64,000 nucleotides of DNA from contig BDSL01000046.1 of the NCBI GenBank assembly GCA_003116995.1, forward strand, positions 124,001-188,000, read 5' to 3'. The notes under the pieces were generated by a model. It was not told the DNA's origin, ran no database searches, and saw only the letters and a list, made by a program, of their open reading frames with translations. The stretch's first letter is position 1, and every line of letters begins with the position of its first letter. The position numbers were made by a program, and so were the translations under genes. This document shows, piece by piece, positions 22,501 to 34,500 of the stretch. Origin of the DNA: Yamagishiella unicocca (taxonomy: Eukaryota; Chlorophyta; Chlorophyceae; Chlamydomonadales; Volvocaceae).

Positions 22501-25500
22501 AGGTGGGTCGGTGTGCACGTAGAGTGCCGTGTTGCTAATCTGCCCCGCAGGCCATGCGACAGGGTGATGCTTGCTTTTATGCACATGCGACGCGCGGCAT
22601 AGTCGTGATCAGGCCAAGACGAACACGTTCAGGGCTGGTTGTTGCCCTGCTAGCAGTTTGATCTTTGCCAACGCTCAAACAGCCAAATTGAGTGCGTAGT
22701 TGCTAACGGTTTCAGCAATGGTGCCTGGCACGCGGTACTGCAGGTCTCCAGTGTGGACGACTTCAGCTGGCAGAGCCGGTTGCGCTACTACTGGGAGGAG
22801 GACACGCTCACTGTGCGGATGCTGAATGCGCAGTGCACCTACGGCTACGAATACCTGGGCAACAGCTCCCGCCTTGTCATCACTCCGCTTACCGACCGCT
22901 GCTATCGTACGCTCCTTGGCGCGCACCACATGAACTTGGGCGGCGCGCCTGCAGGGCCAGCAGGTAGGTTTATTATGGCCACATGGCAGTGACCATGAAG
23001 GCTGTTTCGATTGATTGGTAAATGGCGTTTGCCACCTAAAATGTGCTTATATAGGTTCATTACGTCGCCATTTCCAAACATGGCTCACACGGGAATGAAG
23101 CCTCAACACAAGAGTTGTTTTGGCGTGCACTAGTTGCGATGATATGAAACCGACTTTGTTGTTTATAGTGTACTGCGCGCAACCCGTATCTTGGACCCAC
23201 GGGCCGCCTTGATGCTGTGGACCACACTTTTCCCGTCCCGCTTTCCACCTTCTGCACGCATTAACCAAAATAAATGTAGGGACGGGCAAGACGGAGACTA
23301 CAAAGGATCTCGCCAAGGCTGTCGCCATTCAATGCGTTGTGTTCAACTGCTCGGATGGCCTCGACTATTTGGTAAGCGGTGTATGGACCCGATGAAATTT
23401 CCATGTTGATTCCGTGTAAAGGGTCCTGTACGCGAACAGGGTGAACGGACTGCCATCGGACTTTGTTTTAGTCCGCATATCTCCTACATGCAAGCATTTG
23501 CGTTGAATTGCAAGCCAAACGCGACATTTCCTATCCTTACCGCCGTATAACCACGTCTGAGGATGGGACATGCTCGACCTTAATACGTGCTGCATTGGGT
23601 AGATAGATTGATTGCGAAGGTGACGATGGGACAAGTAAACTAGGTGCCAATTACGTAATTCCACCCTGATGTTGATAGCTGCTGATCTGCGCAAAGGTAT
23701 CTGTTTATTACGTATGTTTTCCGGTGATCCGCTTTAGAGTTTTCAAGATAGAAGCGATATTTCTTGATATCGACGATTACCGTTGAAGTGTCGGGGGGGC
23801 GGGCTGACACGATCCTGCTTGCCTAATCACCTTGCAATGCCATCCATGTTCCATAGGCCATGGGTCGATTCTTCAAAGGGCTGGCAGCTAGTGGCGCATG
23901 GGCCTGCTTCGACGAGTTCAATCGGATCGAGCTTGAGGTGCTGTCCGTGGTGGCCCAGCAGGTGCGAGTGACTCCACGCAGCCTTCAGCAGTGCAGAGGT
24001 TCTTCCCGGCTTGTTTAAAGCTCAAACAAAATTATGCGTGTAGTGATGAGTTGACAGACGCCGCCAATAATTTGACGCAGCAAACGGCCCAGGCAATCTA
24101 TGACGTGGACTCGATCCTGAAGAACCAGGTTGCTTGATAGCGACGACGTGCCCGGTCCGCTATCTTCGTCGCTATCAATCTCCTTCCCTGGAACCGAATC
24201 CTCGTCGAAGACTGCCTGGGCCATCTGCTTGGTCAAGTCATTGGCCTGAATTTGGGCAGCAAACGAACTCCCCTTCTCAGACCACAAAATAGGCGTCACG
24301 TTCCGGAGACGGGTGCCTGAGGCGCGACGGTCGGTGGTAGCCTCAGGTACTACGGCGCGACGGCTGCGTCCTACCGCGCGGTCCTCAAGACTTGGGCTTT
24401 CCTTCCTCGGCTTTAATCCTCGAAGACCGACCACGAGGGTCTGCAGCATGTGCCGGCCGGAGCACGGCCTTGGGGGCTGCGAAGTCAACCGCCTCGGGGG
24501 CATTCTGCTTTATCATTGCGCGCGGGGCCTTCCGCTTAGCCCGCCTTTCGTCTTACTGGGAGCTGTTGCCATCCCAACGACCGAGTTTACACCCACCATG
24601 ACGAAGGAGCTCGGCGGCGGCAGGCAGGCGGGCGAGCCCAACCTTGTCGCGACTTCAGACGTAGTGACGAATTTCCCTTCCATCAGAGCGGGAACCGGCT
24701 GCTTTGCGGAAGCGTGTAGTAAGGTCCGAAAGTTTAATCTGCGAGAAGAAGAGGGAGAGCATGCAGCCGAGCACGGGTTAGGAAGAAACCCAAAGGGGGA
24801 CAGGATAATGCGCAGCTGGGATACGATCCCTTTCCGAAGAGTCAGCTGGACAAGTCCCCAGCCCGGCGTCTCTGCTAACGCGTGTAGTACCCTTACAAGG
24901 CAGTCTGGACTGTCGTGCGTTGACAGCGTGGCACAGTCAACGACACGCAGGCGCTGGCACACAGGTTTCCATGTTCATGAAGCCGCCAAAGGCTTCGTAG
25001 CGTTGGCTCTGGCCGTCTGCAATTAATCGTTGCTACCAGAAACCATCCTCATAAATGGCCCTCGGGTTGGGTTTCCTCCAACACGTGCCGAACGTATGAA
25101 ACCTTGCGGCTGATCTACCAACCCTTACGTTTGATCATCAAATCCTTTGGCGAATATCAGAATCCGCCGGAATCCACGTTCGCCAACACACCGACGTCCT
25201 ACAATGTGTCCACGCAGGTGCTCACCATCCAACGTGCCAAGTCAGCTGGAAAGAAGCGCTTCTTGTTCGAGGGCACAGACATGATTCTAGTGTCTACCTG
25301 CAATGTATTCATTACAATGAATCCCGGCTACGCGGGTCGGTCTGAACTGCCCGACAACCTGAAGGTGCGGCCTACTAATGTGGACTCTTGACGGCTGAAA
25401 CACGGCCTTAATGCTAGCTTGTTTAGGAGTGTAGCAATGGCACCAATCAACGGCCTTTAATTACAACCTCGCAACACCTCGGCATTCGTCCTCATTACCG

Positions 25501-28500
25501 CCACTTTTTTCCTCAAGTGTGCATCCCCCAATAATTGTGTTTACTTCTGAGGAAATAAACCAAGCGCCCCCTATTCCTGCTGCTGTAAAGGCTTTGTTCC
25601 GCGACGTGGCCATGATGGTCCCTGACTACGCTCTCATCAGCGAAATCATCCTGTACTCGTACGGCTACCTGGAAGCGCGCGCAATGGCCCAGAAGCTGGT
25701 GCAGACGTACCGCTTGTGCTCAGAACAACTTTCACGCCAAGATCATTACGATTATGGTGCGTCCTTTGTGTTCGCATGTTATCTGTGTTGGAAATGGAGC
25801 TGTGCAAAATGGGACCTGTGGGTTAGGTTGGTCACTTATCCTTTGTTTGGCTTTCCCTAGGTATTTGTTTCCGATGTGCCATATCATTCCCAGGCACCTG
25901 ATCTTTATTTCTTTCCTATGATCTCAGGTATGCGCGCCGTAATGGCCGTGCTACGGGCTGCCGGAAACTTGAAACGGCGCTACTCAGGGCCCAACACTAA
26001 CAGCGATGCTTATGGCGAGCCCGTATTGATGCTCCGAGCTATTACCGAAGTCAACCTGCCGAAGTTCTTGGACGAGGACGTGCCACTATTCCGGGGCATC
26101 CTATCGGACCTGTTCCCCGGTAGGCACTGTTGTTGCAGGCTAACTACGTGATGATTGCCAACCATGACGTGCATGGTATTGTTGCCATGATGATGCTGAC
26201 TTGGATCACTTCATTGTTGCACAGGCGTACTGCTTCCAGCCACCGACTATGGGGAACTGACCGCGGCGCTTACAGCCGTCGCGCAGTCCATGAACTTGCA
26301 GGCACTGCCTTCCTTCCTTGAGAAGGCGATTCAGCTGTACGAGATGATTGTCGTACGCCACGGCCTCATGTTAGTCGGTCGCTCGTTCAGCATGAAGACT
26401 GTTGCGATCCGTGTCTTGTCGGCGGCACTTGGCGACATGTGTGCATCAGGTGGGAGCGGACCGGCCTCATCGTCAGATTTTGGCTATTTTTGTTTGTAAT
26501 CAGTGAACCCTGCTAATTCTTTTGTCGACCGTATAGGCCAAGGTGAGCACAAGGTCAAGACCTACACGATCAATCCAAAAGCGGTCACTATGGGCCAGCT
26601 TTATGGCCAGGACGACCCCTTATCGAAGGAGTGGACGGATGGTGTGTTAGCTGTGGCCTTCAGGTATGGAAGCAAGCAAAGACGGTGCATTACTGCAGTT
26701 CCTAAGCATATTGACTGTTAGCGCAGGCCCCGCGTACAACGGTGCGCAAGGGCCATGTGTATGTAAAACACCCGTGTACTGCTTGAGGCTAGTGTGCCAG
26801 ATCGTAAATGCTGAGCTTAATGACGGTTTTCTCACCGGCACCGTACAGATGGGGTACCCCGTTCTTGATATGCCGTTACTTCTTCAACTTTGCAGAATGG
26901 CAGCACGTGATACATCACCAGACCGGAAGTGGGTGGTGTTGGACGGCCCCGTAGACGCCATTTGGATTGAGAACATGAACACAGTGCTGGACGATAACAA
27001 GAAGCTCTGCCTGAACAGTGGAGAGATTATCGCCATGCAGGTCAGAACACTGGGCCGTGCATAAGCCGCTTCGGGCACCTATCAGTTTCCAATGCAATAC
27101 AGGTTCCTTACCTTACCTCGTGTTTGACACATACTCGTTTTCGTATTTATTGAATCACGCAGGGCCTCATGAACATGATCTTTGAAGTACAGGATTTGGC
27201 GGTGGCATCACCCGCCACTGTGTCGCGATGCGGGATGGTTTATATGCAGCCCTCGCTGCTGGGCTGGAGGCCTGTCGTTGAGTCATGGATGAACACACTG
27301 CCAGAGTGTGTGACCCACGAATTGAAGTACGTACATGCGCGCTAACGCGGCGGCGGGCAAATAGAATGCGTGTTTTTCTTGGACAGCCAACCGTATGTCA
27401 GTAATATACCAGCAGTATTGGACTGCGAGCGAGTGCAATCCTCCGGCGCATGTTTTAGGAATGCAGGCGTCTTCAGGGTCCATCTAGATTTCACTTCCGC
27501 TAAAAACCTTCTCCCACCATCCGCTTGCCTGCAACTTGGCTACAGGGACCACCTCAACAACCTCCTCAACTGGCTCATTCCGCCATGCCTGCGTGTAGTC
27601 AGCAAGGACTGCGCTCAGCCAGTTTCGTGTCAGGACATCAACCTTGTCACCAGCTTAACACGGCTTTTGCAGGCTGTGCTCTTGCCGTACCTACAGCAGC
27701 GAGCTGCATCTGGCGTGCTACAAGGTGCAGCGGCAACCCCCGAGTCGGACAGTGCTCATTCTGACGCGACGATGGAAGGCATAGAGTGCCTATTTATTTT
27801 CTCGTTGGTGTGGAGCGTCGGAGCTACTGTGGACTCGCCTGGCCGTGCTACTTTTGATGAAAACCTGCGCAAGTTTTTGCGTGGAGAGTACGGGGCGTAC
27901 AGGGCCTATGCAACTGGCGTCCTATGCCACATCCGGAAGCCTATGCCGGCCGAAGGCAGTGTGTACGACTGGGTGTATGAGACAGCATCTGACACCTGGA
28001 AAGGTAAGATTGTTAGACAGCAGAAAGCAGAAGAACGACACGGGAGCTAGGGAGCAAGCACGTAACCAACCTTCGATGTCGGGATAGCTATTGCGAGGGC
28101 ATCTGCCACCAGGACACGTGCTATTTACTTCCGACGGAAAACGGTCGCGTTCGAAAGCGTGTAGTTTTCCCTTGGCAAATGCGCATGGCCAAGGCAATAT
28201 TTCTAGAAATGGAGAGCACAGGCAGGGGAGCAATTGGGGCAGCATTTTGTATTGTCTGGTGGATGCACCTAAATGTGCCCTATATGTGATAAAAGTTATT
28301 CGAGTCCGTATGTTCTTTAGGTAATGGTGTTAAATCCCGTAAACGATGTTTTCCTTTCGAATACACCATAACACATTAAATACTAGCCGCTTCTGCGTTC
28401 TGAACGCATTTTCCTTTCTTATTCCCTTCATTATTACTCAACACTGTTCTCCATGTATCCATGTCCCACTGCTTCCAACAGCCTGGATGGACCTTCGCAA

Positions 28501-31500
28501 GGCTCAATCTATCAGCCCGGATGCTGACTACAGCACCATCATCGTGACCACTGCGGATGTTGTGCGCTACAGTTATTTACTGGACCTCCAAGTCAGCGGC
28601 CACGTGCCGCTGCTTTTGGTAGGGCCTACAGGCACGGGCAAGTCTGTCTACGTCAAATCGTTCCTCGCAGCGAAGTTGGACAGATCTAAATGGACCCACA
28701 TGGTCTTCAACTTCTCAGCACAGACGAGTGCTAACATGACGCAGGTGCGTTGCCAATAGGTAGCGGTATCGGTGGCAGGTCATGATTTGGACAACTCTGC
28801 ATTCTTAACCCAGCGAGAACGGACGCGTCCTATATCTTTTGGGTTGTCCCTCGGGTGGTGGATAGCACGTACGGGCTATGTTTTCCTACATCAATACGCA
28901 CATTCTTTTGCTGCCTCCATTCAGGACATTATCGATGGCAAGCTTGACAAGCGCCGGAAGGGAGTTTTTGGCCCACCTGTGGGCAAGCGCTGCGCAGTCT
29001 TTGTGGACGACTTGAACATGCCGCAGCTGGACCGTTATGGTGCTCAGCCTCCTATCGAGCTTTTGCGACAAGTTATGGACCACGGCGGATGGTATGAAAG
29101 GAGCGATAACAGGTATGACTGGCACCAAATGTTGGGCAGGATTAAAGTAACACAAATAGCGGTAAATTACAATAAAGTATCACCCCTGTAAGCTTTATAG
29201 TATAAGTAACGAGAAATAACCACCACGACCATAGTATCGATCGATGTACATAAATGACAAGCAAGACAATGTACCCGTACTGCTCCAAATAGATTGCGAG
29301 CCAAATAGATTGCGAGGGCCGAAAATAATTTATTTAATAAATTGAAAATACGGAAAGATTGCGAACCTGTATGGCGGATTGTTTAGAATTTTTTAAACTT
29401 TGCGAACCCCGTATAACTGCGGAAATGATTGCGAATCTTAACATAGCTTCAGGCTGGAAATGCAGTTCAGAAGGCAAAAATCTGGCGTACCGCCACAGCA
29501 CCGTCCGGGATGGCAGCCACCGTTGCGCCAAACCACCATACCATACTGCACCAGCTACCGATACGGTACCAAACTTTCTCGTTCCTGCTGCTCTCATCCC
29601 TGGCCCCCCATGCGCCCAACTGGCTTTCCCGCGGCGTTCTCTTTTCCCCGTCCCCCCTTGCTGGCCCCACCCCGCGGCAGCAAACCCTTTCCACGCGGCC
29701 CTCTACTTCCCTTCCCGCCCCTGCTTCCCTTGCCCTGAGCGGGCCTGCTGCACATAAATTTGAGAGAGAATGTCGATAAACTGGAAATAATAAATTATGA
29801 GATTGCGAGGCAGTGACGGGGATTTATTTAAAATACGAAAAGATTGCGAACCCCCAGTAATAATTCTTCTTAATTAATTTGGAGTTTGCGAACCCCGAAA
29901 TAATTAATTAATTGTTCGCAATCTATTTGGAGCAGTACGGGTAACAGGAATATATAAATTACTTTCTAGTGATGATTTATTTTGGACTATCGGAGGTAAG
30001 GATTATGAAGTTCAAGCTGTAACCTAATAGTTTCCATGGTTATCCAGTAAGTGATGAGCAGGATTAGAAGCAAGACGAGCAAAAACATTACCCGTTGGGC
30101 GCATTCCTTGATAAGGTCGTTTCTTAGGATTGCAATATCTGCTAGCCGCAGTAAAACTACCTGAAAAGGCGGGAATGCTACATACAGCCAACGTATCATA
30201 CGTTTGATACTTCATTTTTGGGGGAATAATTTCGCCAAACCTCTTAAACTATTAGGTGGTAGGAAAGTTTCAATCGCTGGCACCGTTAATAATAGATAAA
30301 GACCACTTGGACCATTGTTAAAGTAAGGAATTGTTTCCTTGCCAATATGGCCCAGGAAAGTCAGCCAGGACTCGCCCTGGCATATAAAAGCGGGCTCCTC
30401 AAGGAGAGGGTCATGCCGCTTGCAGCGCAATTTATGTTCGACACTGTTGAGGCGTGTTCAATTAGTCCGAAGCGTTGATGGATGAATCGCTGAAGCAGAA
30501 ACGGGGAACGAAAAATTGTTTGTACATCAGCTCTTAGGAGTCGCAGAATACGTACGCCATAATTTATATTTCGAACGAAAACTGGAGCAGACGGACAACA
30601 ACACGGGACTACACCGCTGTCAGGCAGCACGGTAACAGTATCACCGTAGCAAGCAAGAGATACTGACTGTATTGCTAGCCGAGAAGTCCTGGGAGGGCTG
30701 CTGTTCTATCCCCGTGGGCATAAATCCACCCTCCGAAATTTAAGCCTCGTACTCCTCATGCTCCTTAAAAAGATATTTTTTGCTGAAATTCGTCATGTCT
30801 ACAATAACGCACACGTCAGAATTGGATGGCAACACCACACAATAAGATACGGATTTGACATGGTCGTCGCAGGCGCTGTGTTTGTTACTATTACACGGTA
30901 CACGTTGGCATGTGTCTTATACTTGGTTCCTGGTTAATCAAGCAAGCATTGAATACCCGTTTTTTTCCTTTTTAGTACCACCGTACATTAATTGCCCAAT
31001 TACCCCTTTCCTTATCTAATGGCCCCTATGCAGTTTCCGGAAGCTCGTGGACCTGCAGTTCCTGGCTGCCATGGGGCCGCCAGGCGGTGGCCGCAATCCC
31101 GTCACAAACCGCTACCTGCGTCACTTCCACGTAATATACGCAACTGAGTTCGACGCGGCGTCTTTAACTCAGATATTCGGCGCCCTGACAGACTGGTGGT
31201 TCAGTCGCTGCAAGTACGTCACAACGGGTGAATGTGGGCCAATAGCAACAAACATGTACAAAGCATGATTGCGTCATCCCTGCGTGTATCAATCGCGCAA
31301 TGGAAGTAGATTGAAAACCGCACATGGTCTCTTCACAAATTTTGCTTGCCTGTATTTCCGTACGTCACCAGGTACCGAGAAGAGGTGGTCGAGCTGCGAG
31401 ACAAGCTTGTGGCCGCAAGCCTTCAGCTACATGCCAATGTATCTGCACAACTGCTCCCCACTCCAGCCAAGACACATTACATATTCAACCTTCGGGACCT

Positions 31501-34500
31501 TTCAAAGCTGTTCCAGGTAAGTTTCCACCCGTTGCAGTTATAATGATGATCAGCACGTGCGTGCGTCCACGTGGACAATGAAGGATGTCTATTTCATGTA
31601 CCAAGGATTCTTTCTTACCCCAGCCATGTGTTTTCCTTATTATGTTAAATCCACTGATAGGGCATGTCGTTTGCTGGCGAGGCGTTGGATAATGATCCAG
31701 AGCGGCTGCAACGGCTCTGGGTCCATGAATCGCTGCGCGTGTACCACGACCGCCTTGTCGACGAGAGCGACCGTGACTGGATTGCCGACCAAATACGCTT
31801 GCAAGTTGAGCAGCATTTCGGCAGCCGTTTCGATAAGGTGAGTCGCATCCAAAACACATGTGCTAGGTCCAACTGGCGACATGGGATGACATGTAAGGGC
31901 TGATTAAAGGACGTCAACCATGTTCCCTTACGGAGACACGAGTTTGCCGGATGAAAGTTTGGAAATGAGTCTCTGACACTGCAGGCCCAAATAACCCCTA
32001 CCTAGATGGTAAGCGACGAAAGACATATTTTAGATAGGCAGCGCCTGCAAGGTTTATGCTACGTACTTTGTTTATGCAATGAAGCCTATGAACCCGGTCT
32101 GGCCATGCGTGTCCCCGGCGAATAACTGAGATTGCGCTCAGTTGGTTTCAAGCTTTACAAGGGACTACTTCAGCTTCATTCAGTGCTGACGGTGTAGTGG
32201 CCAATATATCCTTCTAGTGAAGACACAATTGTCAGTGCGCGGGTTTGCAGTGATGTGCTGGGAGGGCCGACCGTAATGTGTATCAGAAAAGAAAAACGCC
32301 TACAATCAAAGCGTAGAAGTGGATTGCCGCAATGATGGCAGCGACGTGAATTGATCACCGGCACAGTGCACGCGGCAGGAGGGTGTGATCAGGTTCAGGG
32401 TCAAGTACAGTACGAGTGCCATGGCAAAGTCTTTCTCGGCAGCAAAGCCAGCCCACAGGATGGTATTCATAAAGCGTGAGGTGTATTCAGATACACGATT
32501 CTGGGCGTCCATCTTGACGTTGCCGGCTAACAGGCGTTGCATGACAGCTAGTTTCTGGGTTTTTTACCTCAGGGCCAAAGCTGCTCCAGGATGGAAGGGC
32601 ACCATCAGTTGTCCTGCGTTAATCCCGTCAGCACCTGGGGCGCTCACCGAGAGGTTTGGGGACCACCGTTCTGCCTCGGCGTGTCTCTGGCAGCCGCTCA
32701 CCATGACCGCGAACGGTTCGGGTTCACTTAGCGCTTTTCGCTTTGACCGAAGTCACGCCACGACACAAGCAATTCAGTGCGTACGAGCGGGAGGTTCACC
32801 AATAATACTAATAATACTGTACCACGAAAGGAAGAAGGCTTATGCCCTAATTCAAAGCTTGACGGGTAATAACATGCTCATATCCTGTGTTCTGTACTTC
32901 CGTGGTTGTGGCTGTAGCTCTTGTCTCGGCTCGCGGGCGATGGAAGTGAGAGTGGTGGCTCAACAAGCGTCGGAGCCGCCAGCCTTCGCCGGCTGCTCTT
33001 TGCGGACTTCATGATTCCTGGTGCCGAACCACGTCGCTACGAGGAGGTGACAGACTTCGAGAGGCTGACAACTGTCGTAAGCGAGTATCTGGCGGACCTC
33101 AATGCAGGTATGCCGCAAAAACTGACGAGTGGCCAATGACAGTTTTTACCCTAAATGAATTTGCATCTTATCGATCACAACCATATAGCCAACTTCAAAC
33201 CCAGCTTACGTGAATGATTCAAACCCAATATCCACCATCACTACCCGTAGGCAGCAAAAAGCCCCTCAGCTTGGTGTTGTTCCAGTTCTGCCTGGAGCAT
33301 GTGTGCCGTGTGGCGAGGACCATCCGCCAGCCCGGCGGCCATGCTCTCCTTGTGGGAGTGGGGGGAAGCGGGCGCCAAAGTGTCACACAGCTGGCGGCGT
33401 TTATTGAGGACTTTCAGGTGGGTGTGGCCGCAACCAGAAAATGTTTTTATTCAGCACTGATTGTTAGCAATTAATCATTGCCCCGACGCGTTATTGTTTG
33501 GTGGTGCAGCTGTACTCAATCGAGGTCAGCAGCACGTATGGAATGTCGAACTGGCATGATGACATGAAGGCCGCCATGCGCACCGCGGGCGAGAAAAGCA
33601 AGGATGCAGTCTTCATATTCAGCGACAGCCAAATCCTGGACGAAACCATGGTAAGTATTCGCACTGCACCAAGATAGTGACGGCAGTGCTTCAGTGCACC
33701 CTTGAGATTGCTTTCGTAATGATAATGCAGGTTGAAGAGCTGAGCAGCCTGCTAAACACTGGCGAGGTTCCAAACTTATTCGACACTGGCGAGCTGATCA
33801 CCATTGGAGAAAACATACGACAACGTGCCCGTGCAACCAGAATGGATGGCAGTAAGGCAGATTTGTACAATTTTTTTGTGCAGCAGGTAATTACTGTGCC
33901 AGGGGGCACCGTTTTCAATCCTCGGATGTATACGCACACGTCATTGAAACAAATACCTTAAAACACTGATGCAAAAAACTGGATCCCTAGATTATTCACG
34001 TATTTCCAACGGGGCTAAGCTTCCGTTGCTTTCATGGTATGCTAACCGGCTTCATTGTAGTGCATTGCGATATGTTGATTTACCGTAACACACCGGTTTA
34101 ACTGTAGTGTGGTGTTTCACATCACGTTCATCATTGAGTTATGGTTTTTACCATGCGCAGGTCCGCCAGCACCTCCGAGTAGTATTGTGCTTCAGTCCTG
34201 TAGGCGATACGTTCCGTGAACGCCTGAGGCGCTTCCCATCACTCATCACGTGCACGACCATCGATTGGTTTACCGTGTGGCCGAACGATGCCCTGGCATC
34301 CGTCGCCGAGCAAGCACTGGGCGAGCTCATGCTCGGAGAGGAGCTGCGCCACCACCTGTCAGAGCAGTGTGTCCACTTCCATCTCACGGCACGTGCACTG
34401 ACAGATAGGTGGGTCTTCGCTGTGACTTTCCAACGATATATAACTGTCGGGTCAATAGCAAAGTATGCCAAATTCTCGTTAACACACAACAAATTGCAAA

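Larger units (their letters stand above)
27546..31213 (+). other. Dynein AAA3 domain
   Basis: Exons 27546-28003, 28482-28744, 28925-29112 and 31034-31213. P-loop [11 protein letters not shown] (about residues 2510-2520), Walker [18 protein letters not shown], then [12 protein letters not shown], and [21 protein letters not shown] after the long intron. All key residues of a nucleotide-binding AAA3 are present. The 29113-31033 intron holds an inverted-repeat element. Confidence 0.9.
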
